From positions 1-36,698 of the forward strand of contig CAKUVD010000018.1 in assembly GCA_934695325.1 (NCBI GenBank): a stretch of DNA of 36,698 nt, in the 5' to 3' direction. The position numbers were made by a program, and so were the translations under genes. Positions 15,334 through 25,047 of the stretch are shown here, piece by piece (the stretch's first letter is position 1; every line of letters begins with the position of its first letter). The notes beneath the pieces are model-generated. The model was not told the origin of the DNA, did not search any database, and saw nothing but the letters and a program-made list of their open reading frames with translations. This stretch comes from an uncultured Bacteroidales bacterium. GTDB lineage: Bacteria > Bacteroidota > Bacteroidia > Bacteroidales > UBA932.

Positions 15334-17787
15334 TTAATCATTGTTCAACTCCTTGATGTCCACTTCTCCGCGCATGCTCGCCCCCATCAGCCACTCGCAA
15401 TAGTAGTCAGCCATCCTCCAGAAGAAATACTCGTTCATATCGCCGAATCCGTGACGCTGGCCGGGCAGGATGAGCATATCGAAGCGCTTGTTCGCACGTA
15501 TAAGGGCATTGACCACCCTTATGGTGTTCGCCGGGTGGACATTGTTGTCGATGTCACCGTGCACCAGCATCAGATGTCCCTTCAAGTTCGCCGCTATCTG
15601 CGGATTGGTCTCGATGGAGTACACGAAAGTGGTGTCGCCGGCCTCGATCTTCTCCTGTATGCCGTGATGCTGCTCGCTCCACCAACGGTTGTAGATGCTG
15701 TTGTCGTGGTTCCCGGCGCAAGATACGGCTACCTTGAAGAAGTCAGGGTATTTCAGTATCGCCGCAGTAGACATAAATCCGCCGCCTGAGTGTCCGTGGA
15801 TGCCGACCCTGCTCAGGTCAATCCACGGATACCTGGCCCCGAGCTGCTGTATGGCATATTTCTGATCCTCCAGGCCGTAGTCTCGGAGGTTTCCGTAGCC
15901 GTAGTTGTGGTACCATTTCGACCTGTCCGGATGGCCGCCCCTGTTTCCGACGGTTATGACAATGAATCCCAGCTGGGCAAGCCTGTCGGTCCTGGTGAAG
16001 CCCCTGCTCCAACTTATGTTGTTGGCCTCGACCTGAGGACCTGGATATACATAGTCGCAGATAGGATATACCTTCGTGGAGTCGAAGTCGAAAGGCTTGT
16101 AGATGGCTCCGTAGAGATCCGTGATGCCGTCAGCGGCCTTGACCTTGAAGCGTTCAGGGAATCTGTAGCCTGCCGCGAAAAGGAGAGAGAAGTCCGCCTC
16201 GCCGAGGTCGCACACTTTCCGGCCATTCGCATCATACAATGCTGATGCCGGCTTATGGTCCACACGCGAGTAATTGGCGATGAAGTACTTGCCGTCAAAG
16301 GACGCTATCGCGTCGATGTTCATATCCGGCATATCCAGCAACTTAGGCTCTCCGCCCTGGAGGCTGACCCTGTAGACGTGCATCTGGTAAGGATTCTCGC
16401 CTTTTTCTCGCCCGCAGGCACGGAACAGGACATAGCCTTCCTTTTCATTGACAGCGAGAACGTCATCCACGTGGTATGCGCCTTCAGTGAGGTTTCTCTC
16501 TACGGAGCCGTCCGCATTGTAAAGATACAGATTTGCCCATCCGTTCCTCTCAGACCAGTGTATCATCTTGCCGTCGTCCAGAAGCCTGAGCTGGCGGCTT
16601 TCCACATAGGTGTTCATTCTCTCAGTGATGACCGCCCTGGTGGAGTCGCTTCCGATGCCTACATAGCAGATGTCCAGGCGCTTGAGGTCACGGCTCATCC
16701 GGTTAAGCCAGAATCCCTTTTCATCGCCAAGCCATCTCATTCCCGCAAATTCGCTGAACTGGTCATTGACAGTCTCCTGTGCGGTCTGGAAAGCTATGTC
16801 CTGATCCTTGAAAGCATTGATCCGCACCTGATGCGAGCTCCAGTCCTGAGCGTCGAACACGTAGAGATGCCCCTGCGGCCCCGGCTCTCCCGGCATCTGA
16901 TATTTATAGGTCTCCAACTTAGGACGCGGCTTGGTGACAGAATTTATCACCCATAAGTCCTTTACTGGTCTCATATCCCAGCGCATCACCGCCAGGTGTC
17001 TGGAGTCCGGAGACCATACGAGCTCTGTCGGGAACACCCTTGCCGTGGTGTCCGTCTCGGTGTTTCCGGAATAATTGTCTATGCCGTAGCTGAAGTCCTT
17101 GAATCCGTCAGACGTGATTCTGCGCTCCACGATAGTGCTGTCCTTAGGGTCCTTGGCCGCTTTCCGCATATTCAGCGTGTCCATACAGAACAGGTTCGAG
17201 TTCTTCATATAGACTCCGACCAGCCCGTCCGGCGACACGTTGGCCCAGTCAGGATATTTTTCGTCCTTGTCAATGGTGTCGTATGTCAGTCTCTTGCCGG
17301 CGAGTTCGTATCTGAAATGATAGGTGAGTTTCTCCGGGGAGGCGGTCTTCGAGGTGTCCTTTTTCTCCTGCGTGCTTACTATGTCGAATTTCAGCACTCC
17401 ATCGTTTTCCGGGTCAATGCAGAGGTTACGCATAGGAAGATGCCTGGCGTCGAACGGGTCACGCACGATTTCCGTGATCTGCATTGCGAGCCGATCCAGG
17501 TCAAAAGCCTTCCTTGAGGTGCCGGACTTAGGGTCTGCTATATAATACTCGCTTCCTTCGGAAGTCTTCCAAACATATAGAAACTTGTCGCCGTTCCTGA
17601 ACCATTCCGGACGCACCGCCGTGGAAAACACCATCTGTCCTATACGTTTCGCGGAAAATCTCTCCGCCAGCTCATAGTTCGGGGTGCGCACCATCCGCTC
17701 TTCGCGTGGCTGAGCCGTCCCGGGCGTGGCCAGGAATGTCAATGCCGCCGCACAGGCCAGTGCCTTTCGAGTCAATGTCGTTGTCAT
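15334..17787 (-). CDS. S9 family peptidase (DPP-IV-like / prolyl oligopeptidase)
   Basis: 817-residue secreted serine peptidase. Start chosen at the ATG at 17787: it follows an AGGAAG ribosome-binding site 7 bases upstream and gives a clean signal peptide (LTRKALACAAALTFLATPG). An in-frame start at 17859 would add 24 residues ahead of the signal. Residues about 60-540 form a DPP-IV-type beta-propeller (ELVWSPDSRHLAVMRWD and similar strands). The C-terminal alpha/beta-hydrolase carries GHSGGG (Ser667), GDIDNNVHP (Asp747) and QRHGFG (His779). The double-Glu motif that anchors the free N terminus in true DPP-IV (EEE in DWVYEEE) is not visible, so dipeptidyl-peptidase specificity is uncertain. 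Together with the S46 enzyme it fits a proteolytic lifestyle. Confidence 0.87.
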   Translation of the reverse strand: MTTTLTRKALACAAALTFLATPGTAQPREERMVRTPNYELAERFSAKRIGQMVFSTAVRPEWFRNGDKFLYVWKTSEGSEYYIADPKSGTSRKAFDLDRLAMQITEIVRDPFDARHLPMRNLCIDPENDGVLKFDIVSTQEKKDTSKTASPEKLTYHFRYELAGKRLTYDTIDKDEKYPDWANVSPDGLVGVYMKNSNLFCMDTLNMRKAAKDPKDSTIVERRITSDGFKDFSYGIDNYSGNTETDTTARVFPTELVWSPDSRHLAVMRWDMRPVKDLWVINSVTKPRPKLETYKYQMPGEPGPQGHLYVFDAQDWSSHQVRINAFKDQDIAFQTAQETVNDQFSEFAGMRWLGDEKGFWLNRMSRDLKRLDICYVGIGSDSTRAVITERMNTYVESRQLRLLDDGKMIHWSERNGWANLYLYNADGSVERNLTEGAYHVDDVLAVNEKEGYVLFRACGREKGENPYQMHVYRVSLQGGEPKLLDMPDMNIDAIASFDGKYFIANYSRVDHKPASALYDANGRKVCDLGEADFSLLFAAGYRFPERFKVKAADGITDLYGAIYKPFDFDSTKVYPICDYVYPGPQVEANNISWSRGFTRTDRLAQLGFIVITVGNRGGHPDRSKWYHNYGYGNLRDYGLEDQKYAIQQLGARYPWIDLSRVGIHGHSGGGFMSTAAILKYPDFFKVAVSCAGNHDNSIYNRWWSEQHHGIQEKIEAGDTTFVYSIETNPQIAANLKGHLMLVHGDIDNNVHPANTIRVVNALIRANKRFDMLILPGQRHGFGDMNEYFFWRMADYYCEWLMGASMRGEVDIKELNND

Positions 17788-17866
17788 AATAATCTTCCTG
17801 TTATTTGTCAATGCGGAGAATACATTGATGGTCAATGTTATATCTTCAATGTCTCCCAAAGCTTTC

Positions 17867-17874
17867 CAAATTTA
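17867..17874 (-). promoter_or_regulatory. Candidate -7 element for the S9 peptidase operon
   Basis: On the minus strand TAAATTTG matches TAnnTTTG about 80 bases before the peptidase start at 17787. No convincing -33 box is seen at the right distance. Confidence 0.4.
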
Positions 17875-17897
17875 GGCAAAATAAACGGAAATAGTTA

Positions 17898-17905
17898 TAA
17901 CTTTG
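17898..17905 (+). promoter_or_regulatory. Candidate -7 element for the locus 2 sigma gene
   Basis: TAACTTTG matches TAnnTTTG. It lies 23 bases before the ATG at 17929, which implies a very short leader. The -33 position holds only TTTAGG (17871-17876), so the match is partial. Confidence 0.4.
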
Positions 17906-17928
17906 CCGGGTAATTGTTTGGCGCAGGA

Positions 17929-18474
17929 ATGTTCAAATCCATCAAAGACCAGACGGACGAAGTCCTTCTCGTGAAATTGAAGCGTGGCAATATCCGCAGT
18001 TTCGAGGCGATATATGACCGCTATGCTCCGATGGTGCTGAACTTTGTCCGCAAGCTCATAAAAGATCAGATGCGTGCGGAAGATGTCACGCAGAACATAT
18101 TTATGCGTCTCTATGTTTCCAGAAACACGCTTGACCCCAAACTCTCGCTTAAGAACTGGCTGTTCGTATGTGCCAGGAACGAGGCTATGGACGTGTTGCG
18201 GTCCAAGTGGGCTAAAGATGTGGATAAGGTGCAGGAAATCAGGGAGGACATCCAGGTCTCAGTGCCAGAAGAGGACTTGATTCGCAGAGAATCAGATGCT
18301 CGTGTTCGCTCGATGGTGGACAACCTTCCAGGCCAGCGTGCCAGGATTCTGAAGATGAGCAAGCTTGAGGGACTGCCGAACGGTGAGATTGCCGAAAGGC
18401 TCGGGCTTTCCGTCCGTACCGTGGAAAAGCATCTCGAACTTGCGATGAAGGATCTCCGAGGAAAGCTGAACTAG
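17929..18474 (+). CDS. ECF RNA polymerase sigma factor, FecI-like (locus 2)
   Basis: 181-residue ECF sigma factor starting at the ATG at 17929 (MFKSIKDQTDEVLL); the in-frame TTG at 17914 is less likely. Region 2 covers about 20-90 (FEAIYDRYAPMVLNFVRKLI, then EDVTQNIFMRLYVSRN and LKNWLFVCARNEAMDVL). Region 4 covers about 120-178 with the helix-turn-helix GLPNGEIAERLGLSVRTVEK. It is the first gene of locus 2 and is divergent from the S9 peptidase operon. It probably activates the downstream FecR-SusC-SusD operon. It is clearly distinct in sequence from the locus 1 sigma factor, so the two circuits are probably insulated. Confidence 0.92.
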   Translation: MFKSIKDQTDEVLLVKLKRGNIRSFEAIYDRYAPMVLNFVRKLIKDQMRAEDVTQNIFMRLYVSRNTLDPKLSLKNWLFVCARNEAMDVLRSKWAKDVDKVQEIREDIQVSVPEEDLIRRESDARVRSMVDNLPGQRARILKMSKLEGLPNGEIAERLGLSVRTVEKHLELAMKDLRGKLN

Positions 18475-18587
18475 GCTACGGCTTCAGATGCCGGCGATGT
18501 CACGGCAAATAAATTCAAAAAAAATCATTAAACCGTTACGCAAATCGTATAAGTGCTCCGTTCTTATGATGTGCGGCATAAGACAGG

Positions 18588-19580
18588 ATGTATCATCTGC
18601 CGCCTGCTGTTATGGATAAGAGACTGAAGGATTATTATGACGGATTGCTCTCCCCGGAGGAAGAGACAGAGATTCAGAAATGGCTTGCTCTTCACGGGAA
18701 TGAGGATGCTGTATCCGACGACCTGCGCGAACTGTTCGACGGAGAGGAACATATCCCCGTCGAACAGTCAGAGACATACAAGCGTATCGCCCCGGAAAAG
18801 AAGAGCATCTGGCGCAGCAGCCTTATGGCGGCCTGCATCGCTGGTATTCTCGCTATAGCGGTGGCGTCACCGATTGCATATTTCGTCGGGAGAAAAGATG
18901 CTCCTGTACAGGTTGCTGAGGTGGAATGGCTTGAGTATAAGGTACCTGCCGGCGAAAACCATCGGATGGTGTTGCCTGACAGTTCTGAAATATGGCTGAA
19001 CGCCGGCTCCAGGATTACCTATCCGTCACGATTCGAGGGCAATGAACGCAAGGTGTTCATCGACGGCGAGGTCTACGCGCATATTACGTCAGACCCGCAG
19101 CATCCGTTCATAATAAATTCCGGGGACACCCGCCTGAAAGTCTATGGAACCACATTCAACTACAAGACATACAGCGAGAGCGAATGTGTCGAGGTCCTGC
19201 TGCTCAAGGGCTCTGTGAGTCTCGATGTCAATGTGGGCGGCCAGATGCGCTCCGTCCAAATGGCGCCAGGATATATGGTGCAGTATGACAGGAAGACCTG
19301 CTCGGTTGATATGCAGACATTCGATCAGACGAACTACAGAGCCTTCTCTGAAAAACATTCATTCCATTTCTTCAATTTGACAATGGCAGACATCGCCAAG
19401 GACCTGTCCCGCTATTTCGGGACCAGGATCGTCGTTCAGGACGACAAGCTGGCGAAGACTCATTTTTACGCATATTTCACTAACAACGAAACCCTCGGGC
19501 AGATACTTTCTGCTATGAACACAGACAAGAAAATGAGAATCAAGTCGCATGACGGTGTAATTTATCTGTCATCACGATAA
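18588..19580 (+). CDS. FecR-family anti-sigma factor (locus 2)
   Basis: 330 residues from the ATG at 18588; a second ATG at 18612 (MDKRLKDYYDGLLSPEEE) is equally plausible. The cytoplasmic N-terminal part (DYYDGLLSPEEETEIQKWL) is typical of sigma-binding FecR ends. One membrane segment lies at about 79-100. The FecR domain covers about 120-215 (VLPDSSEIWLNAGSRITYPS, then FIDGEVYAHIT) and the DUF4974 domain about 250-330 (FHFFNLTMADIAKDLSRYFG). It should hold the adjacent sigma factor inactive until the STN domain of SusC signals ligand uptake. It is separated from the sigma gene by 113 bases and from susC by 37 bases. Confidence 0.92.
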   Translation: MYHLPPAVMDKRLKDYYDGLLSPEEETEIQKWLALHGNEDAVSDDLRELFDGEEHIPVEQSETYKRIAPEKKSIWRSSLMAACIAGILAIAVASPIAYFVGRKDAPVQVAEVEWLEYKVPAGENHRMVLPDSSEIWLNAGSRITYPSRFEGNERKVFIDGEVYAHITSDPQHPFIINSGDTRLKVYGTTFNYKTYSESECVEVLLLKGSVSLDVNVGGQMRSVQMAPGYMVQYDRKTCSVDMQTFDQTNYRAFSEKHSFHFFNLTMADIAKDLSRYFGTRIVVQDDKLAKTHFYAYFTNNETLGQILSAMNTDKKMRIKSHDGVIYLSSR

Positions 19581-19617
19581 TACCCACATATTATTCATTT
19601 AACCATATTAACAATCG

Positions 19618-22600
19618 ATGAGAGTAAAATTTTTACTTGCATCGCTGCTGGCTATGGTGATAAGTGTCTATGCTTCGGCTCTGGAAATAGACCTGAAGCT
19701 GCACAATGTCACTGTGAAAGAGGCGATTGCAGCATTGAACAAGATGGAGAACTGGTCCATCATCGTGAATTCTGACGAAATCGATTTGTCCAGGAGAGTG
19801 TCGGTAGACGCTTCGGGCGCAAGCATCGGAGAAGTCCTGGACCAGATCTTTGCCGGACAGAATGTCTCTTATGTAATAAACGGAAGCAGCGTGTCCATAA
19901 CAGGACATCAGTCTACGCCTAAAGCTACAGAACCCGCAAGAATTACCATAAAAGGAAAGGTGACGGATCCTTCCGGAGAACCTCTGCCGGCTGCGTCGCT
20001 TATGGTGAAAGGCACCAAGACAGGCTTCTTTACCGATATGGACGGGAATTTTGAATTGACAGGCATTGACTACCCGGCGACTCTCGTTGTCTCATATATC
20101 GGATTCTCAGACAAGGAGGTCAATGTAAATGGCACGGAGTCCGATCTCGTGATCAGCCTCTCTGATGACCAGAATCTTTTGGACGACGTGGTCGTGGTCG
20201 GATACGGCACACAGAAGAAGGTGAACCTGACCGGAGCGGTCTCTGTCATTGACGGAAAGGATCTTAACGCACGTCCTGTCACGAATACCGCAATGGCTCT
20301 TCAGGGAGCGGATCCTTCACTCACGCTTACCACCGGAAACGGCTCCATCGCCGGTAATCAGTACAAGGTCTCCATCCGAGGTGCTGTGTCATTGAACTCG
20401 GGCTCGCCGCTCATCCTTATCGACGGCATCGAGGGCAGCCTCTCGCAGGTGAACCCTAACGATATCGAGAACATCTCTGTCCTCAAGGATGCTTCCGCCT
20501 GCGCCATCTATGGTGCGAAGGCTTCCGCCGGCGTGGTGCTCATCACCACGAAAAGCGGCTCAGACGGCAAGGCCAAGATTACCTACAATGGACGCTTCAG
20601 CCTCTCGAACAACACTACATCGACGGACTACATCACTTCCGGCTATGACTATGTGACCCTTACTAACGAGTTCTATAACTATAACAAGGGATACGGGGCT
20701 TGGACATATACGGATGCGCAACTGGATATGCTGAAGGAGCGCCGCTATGACAAGAAAGAGAACCCGGCACGCCCGTGGGTCGTTCCTGACGAGACAGGGA
20801 CATATACGTATCTTTACCTCGGAAACTTCGACTGGTACGGGTATCTTCTGAACAAGACCCGCCCGGAGACAGAGCACAATATCACGGTTCGAGGAGGTAA
20901 TGATAAGATAACATATTATGCCTCAGGACGCTACCTCTATCGTAGAGGCCTCTTCGGGAACAGCGTGAATGACACATATAACGGATACTCGTTCAGATCC
21001 AAGATAGATGTGAAGATGACCAAATGGCTGAACTATTCGAATAACATCAGCTTCGAGCGCACTGACTACTCCTATGGCGGATTCTGGGAAATAGACGGCT
21101 CCGACGGACTGGCCTCCAACGGTATTCTCTATGACCTTATGAGGAATGTCGGCCCGAACATCACGCCTTACAACCCTGACGGCACTATCAATATCCAGTC
21201 AGGATATATGGCTGACGCTACATCTCCATTGTTCTCCGGACGAGGCGGAGTGTTTATGGACGGAAGGAACCATAACCAGGTGGTTAACAACTATCTGACA
21301 CTTACGAACCGTTTTACGGCTAATATAGCCAAGGGACTCCAGTTCATCGTAGATTATACCTACCGCCGCCGTGACCAGCTCAAGGCTTACCGAAGCCTCC
21401 CTTCTGCGAACTGCTATGACAATGCCAACAAGCGTATGTACAAAGGTGCTGACGACAGCGTTCCGCAGGGACAGTTTACGAACGGTTCCGTGTTCGATTT
21501 CTATCAGGAGAACCGCTACTATCAGGACGGCCATATCATCAACGCATACTTCAAGTATAACCATTCTTTTGCCGATGCGCACAATCTTTCGGCGACAGTA
21601 GGAGGAAATTTCGACGACTATCGCAGCAGTTCATTGGTGAACAGGCAGAAAGGCTCCCTGTCACCATCATTGTCATATATAAATATGGCCAATGGCGAGA
21701 TTGACAAAGACAAGGAGACGAACTCCTCCTACAGGACTCTCGGCTTCTTCGGCCGCGTGAACTATGACTGGAAGGGACGCTATCTCCTGGAGGTGTCAGG
21801 CCGTCTTGACGGATCTTCGCGATTCCCTGCAAATCACAGATGGGGTTTCTTCCCGTCAGCATCGGCAGGATGGAGAATATCCGAAGAGCCGTTCTGGAAG
21901 AACCTTAAGAATGCCGTGAACAATGCCAAGGTACGCGTGTCGTATGGTACTCTCGGAAACCAGCAGGTAAGCAACTACTATTACTGGGACACAGTCAGTA
22001 CAGGGCTTGCATCGGATACCAAGGTGTCATACACCTTTGATGGAAAGAACAAGGCCAGTATGGCCACTGCGTCGGCTCCTGTATCCAGCAGCCTTACCTG
22101 GGAGACTGTCGTTTCGGAAAACCTCGGTATCGATCTCGGATTCCTCCAGGGCAGGCTTAACTTCTCGACCGACCTTTATATAAGGGATACCAAGAATATG
22201 CTTACGAAGGGCAAGACGGTTCCTGCTGTATATGGCGAGGCCGCACCTAAGGAGAATGCCGCAAATCTGCGCACAAAAGGATATGAGATATCATTGGGAT
22301 GGAGAGACTCCTTCAAGATGGCCGGAAAGCCGTTCTCCTATGGAGTGACAGCGACACTCGGTGACTATCAGACTCATATCACCAAGTTCGACAACCCGGA
22401 GAAGAAACTGAGCGATCATTATGTAGGCCAGCGTCTCGGCGACATCTGGGGCTATGTATCTGACGGTCTGTTCGCGACTGACGAAGAGGCTGCGGCTTAT
22501 GAGGCAGCCATTGATTCCAAGGGGACTGTCCACAAGACGGTATTCAACTGCAAGGCTCCGTATAACCATCTGATGGCAGGAGATATCCGCTATAAAGACT

Positions 22601-23196
22601 TGAACAATGATGGAAAGATAGATGCTGGCTCGACCACTCTTGACAAGCCTGGAGACCGCAGAGTAATCGGAAACAAGCTTCCTCGCTATAACTATTCCAT
22701 CAAGGGTGATTTCAGCTGGAATGGAATCGACCTCAGCGTATTCTTCCAGGGCGTGGGCAAGCTTGACTGGCTTCCTTCACAGAGCTGTCTGTATTTCTAC
22801 GGGCCTTATGCGTTCGAGCGTCCTAGCTTCATCTCTAAGGACTTCGACAGCCTGTGCTGGTCATCCGAGGAAGGAGCCGACAACAGTCACGTCATCTTCC
22901 CGCGCAAACGCGGCAATCTCGTGAAAGGCAAGGATTACGTGGCTACCGACTACTTCCTCCAGAATGCGAGGTACATCAGACTTAAGAACCTCACAATAGG
23001 ATATACGCTTCCTATCAAGTCCAAGGCTCTCGAAAGAGCCAGGATCTATTTCTCCGGAGAGAACCTGTTCTACATATCTCCGCTAAGGAAGGCCTGCAAG
23101 ACCATCGACCCTGAGGTGGCTACGACCACTGCCACCAACGACAGTATGTATCCATACTCAAGGACATTCTCGGTAGGTGTCGATATCACGTTCTAA
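19618..23196 (+). CDS. SusC/RagA-family TonB-dependent transporter with STN domain (locus 2)
   Basis: 1192-residue outer-membrane transporter. The signal peptide ends near VYASA (about 20). The STN domain spans about 22-97 (LEIDLKLHNVTVKEAIAAL), the carboxypeptidase-D-like domain about 108-185 (GKVTDPSGEPLPAASLMVKG), and the plug starts about 192 (VVVVGYGTQKKVNLTGAVSV) with the NDIENISVLKDASACAIYGA block. The barrel ends in SVGVDITF. The STN domain ties it to the FecR/sigma pair upstream. It is larger than the locus 1 SusC (1095) and clearly divergent from it, so the two probably import different ligands. Confidence 0.94.
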   Translation: MRVKFLLASLLAMVISVYASALEIDLKLHNVTVKEAIAALNKMENWSIIVNSDEIDLSRRVSVDASGASIGEVLDQIFAGQNVSYVINGSSVSITGHQSTPKATEPARITIKGKVTDPSGEPLPAASLMVKGTKTGFFTDMDGNFELTGIDYPATLVVSYIGFSDKEVNVNGTESDLVISLSDDQNLLDDVVVVGYGTQKKVNLTGAVSVIDGKDLNARPVTNTAMALQGADPSLTLTTGNGSIAGNQYKVSIRGAVSLNSGSPLILIDGIEGSLSQVNPNDIENISVLKDASACAIYGAKASAGVVLITTKSGSDGKAKITYNGRFSLSNNTTSTDYITSGYDYVTLTNEFYNYNKGYGAWTYTDAQLDMLKERRYDKKENPARPWVVPDETGTYTYLYLGNFDWYGYLLNKTRPETEHNITVRGGNDKITYYASGRYLYRRGLFGNSVNDTYNGYSFRSKIDVKMTKWLNYSNNISFERTDYSYGGFWEIDGSDGLASNGILYDLMRNVGPNITPYNPDGTINIQSGYMADATSPLFSGRGGVFMDGRNHNQVVNNYLTLTNRFTANIAKGLQFIVDYTYRRRDQLKAYRSLPSANCYDNANKRMYKGADDSVPQGQFTNGSVFDFYQENRYYQDGHIINAYFKYNHSFADAHNLSATVGGNFDDYRSSSLVNRQKGSLSPSLSYINMANGEIDKDKETNSSYRTLGFFGRVNYDWKGRYLLEVSGRLDGSSRFPANHRWGFFPSASAGWRISEEPFWKNLKNAVNNAKVRVSYGTLGNQQVSNYYYWDTVSTGLASDTKVSYTFDGKNKASMATASAPVSSSLTWETVVSENLGIDLGFLQGRLNFSTDLYIRDTKNMLTKGKTVPAVYGEAAPKENAANLRTKGYEISLGWRDSFKMAGKPFSYGVTATLGDYQTHITKFDNPEKKLSDHYVGQRLGDIWGYVSDGLFATDEEAAAYEAAIDSKGTVHKTVFNCKAPYNHLMAGDIRYKDLNNDGKIDAGSTTLDKPGDRRVIGNKLPRYNYSIKGDFSWNGIDLSVFFQGVGKLDWLPSQSCLYFYGPYAFERPSFISKDFDSLCWSSEEGADNSHVIFPRKRGNLVKGKDYVATDYFLQNARYIRLKNLTIGYTLPIKSKALERARIYFSGENLFYISPLRKACKTIDPEVATTTATNDSMYPYSRTFSVGVDITF

Positions 23197-23210
23197 AACA
23201 TTGAGACATA

Positions 23211-25046
23211 ATGAAAAGAATATTTAGCATAATATCTGTTTCAGCAGCGATGCTGCTTTCGGCGTCCTGCGAAGACTTCCTGACCAAGGTTCCTGAGACA
23301 GACCTCTCGCCGGATACGTTCTTCACGACAGAGGCTGAACTCGAGATGTGGACAAACAACTTCTATGCGGAGATACTTCCGGAAGCCACGGATTTCACAT
23401 CGCAGGTGGCGGACGACCATTATACGTCATCCCTGAATGCCATCGAGAAAGGAACCCGTACACCTTCATCGAACTCCTGGGGCGTAAGCACCTGGCAGCC
23501 GCTCAGACGCATAAACTACTTCCTGGAGAACAACAAGTGCACTGACCCGGCCGTAAAGGCGGAATATGAGGGAGTCGCATACTTCTTCCGTGCGATGTTC
23601 TATTTCAACAAGGTGCGCCAGTATGGTGACATCCCGTATTACGATAGTGTCATAGGTTCATCTGACGAGGCTATGCTGAACAAGCCGCGCGACCCTCGTG
23701 GATACGTGATGATGAAAATCTGCCAGGACTTGGACAGGGCATACGAGCTTCTTCCTGATAAATGGGAAGCATACAGCGTATATAAGGTGACCAAGGATGC
23801 CGCTATGGCACTCAAGTCACGTGCAGCCCTTTTCGAGGGAACATTCCGCAAGTACCACGCCGGTACAGAATATGTTCCGCAGGATGAGCAGACATTTGAC
23901 GGCGTGACCGTCTCTTCCAAGTGGTTCCTGGAGCAGGCTGCCGAGGCGGCTTCCAAAGTAATGGGCAAGCATAGCCTATATACCGGCAACACTCTCGGTC
24001 TCGCAACGAAGGCGACAAAGGCTTCATATCGCGAGTACTTCATCCTTGAGGATGCCGAAAGCAGCGAGACCATCCTCTCCAGGCGCTACAGCGTGTCACT
24101 GCTGATTCGCCACAGCATCCAGTTCAATATGAAGAACGGACGACACAGCGCCACGGCACGTTTCGTGAACCACTATCTTCAGGCTGACGGTACGCCTATC
24201 CAGAGCAGGAGCGGCTGGCAGACATTGTCATACGGCGATGAGTTCAAGAACCGCGACCCTCGTATGGAGCAGACGCTCCACGGTCCGTCTTATGTGGCTT
24301 ATCAGGGCAAGGGGCACGAGATGATGACATTCGACCGCAACCTCAGCGGCTACCGTATCATAAAGTTCGTCAGCAGCACAGACCACGAGAACTCCACGAC
24401 ATCCACTACGGACTACCCTGTAATCCGCTATGCAGAGGTTCTTCTGAACTATGCGGAGGCGAAGGCCGAGCTAGGAACTCTTACGGCAGATGACCTTGCC
24501 AAGACCATAAACGTGATACGCGCCCGTGTGGGAATGCCTGGATTGTCAGCAGTGCCTACGGAACCTGATGCGCTTATGAAGGAATACTATCCTAATGCCA
24601 AGGGCGAGCAGCTTGCTGCAATCCTCGAAATACGCCGTGAGCGTACCGTGGAACTCTTCTGCGAGGGCTTCCGTCAGTGGGACCTTCTTCGCTGGGACGA
24701 AGGTAAATGGCTTGTGCCGAGCACGACCAAGGGATTCCAGGGCATCTATGTCCCTGCCCTCGGCGAGTATGACCTGGACAATGACGGCAAGCTCGATGCC
24801 GGATTCTATACGAAGGCTCCCTCAAAGGAAGACAAGAGCGTTGTCCCTGCGACGAATCAGGTCGTGATAGGCGGTGGCTGGACACTTTCCGAAGGCGACC
24901 ACGGCTATCTGACATACCACGCAGCCGAGGACTATGTGTGGGACGGCTCCAAGGACTATCTCTGGCCGATTCCTGTGGATCAGCGCACTCTGACAGGAGG
25001 AGCATTGACACAGAACCCTGGTTGGACAGACGGTTATGGTGAGTAA
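23211..25046 (+). CDS. SusD/RagB-like outer-membrane lipoprotein (locus 2)
   Basis: 611-residue SusD homologue, on the long side for the family. The lipoprotein signal ends at Cys20 (SASC). The N-terminal TPR-like part contains VAYFFRAMFYFNKVRQYGDI. The C-terminal part has the SusD blocks YPVIRYAEVLLNYAEAKAEL and IRRERTVELFCEGFRQWDLL, and a terminal LTGGALTQNPGW. An insertion with DLDNDGKLDAGFY (near residue 522) looks like a calcium-binding loop of the dockerin/EF-hand type. The stop is one base before the preferred start of the next gene, so the pair is tightly coupled. Confidence 0.92.
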   Translation: MKRIFSIISVSAAMLLSASCEDFLTKVPETDLSPDTFFTTEAELEMWTNNFYAEILPEATDFTSQVADDHYTSSLNAIEKGTRTPSSNSWGVSTWQPLRRINYFLENNKCTDPAVKAEYEGVAYFFRAMFYFNKVRQYGDIPYYDSVIGSSDEAMLNKPRDPRGYVMMKICQDLDRAYELLPDKWEAYSVYKVTKDAAMALKSRAALFEGTFRKYHAGTEYVPQDEQTFDGVTVSSKWFLEQAAEAASKVMGKHSLYTGNTLGLATKATKASYREYFILEDAESSETILSRRYSVSLLIRHSIQFNMKNGRHSATARFVNHYLQADGTPIQSRSGWQTLSYGDEFKNRDPRMEQTLHGPSYVAYQGKGHEMMTFDRNLSGYRIIKFVSSTDHENSTTSTTDYPVIRYAEVLLNYAEAKAELGTLTADDLAKTINVIRARVGMPGLSAVPTEPDALMKEYYPNAKGEQLAAILEIRRERTVELFCEGFRQWDLLRWDEGKWLVPSTTKGFQGIYVPALGEYDLDNDGKLDAGFYTKAPSKEDKSVVPATNQVVIGGGWTLSEGDHGYLTYHAAEDYVWDGSKDYLWPIPVDQRTLTGGALTQNPGWTDGYGE

Positions 25047-25047
25047 T

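Noticed and set aside
16255..17517. Long plus-strand frames inside the S9 peptidase gene
   Set aside because: They are antisense to a peptidase with a complete catalytic triad and signal peptide, and carry no motifs of their own.
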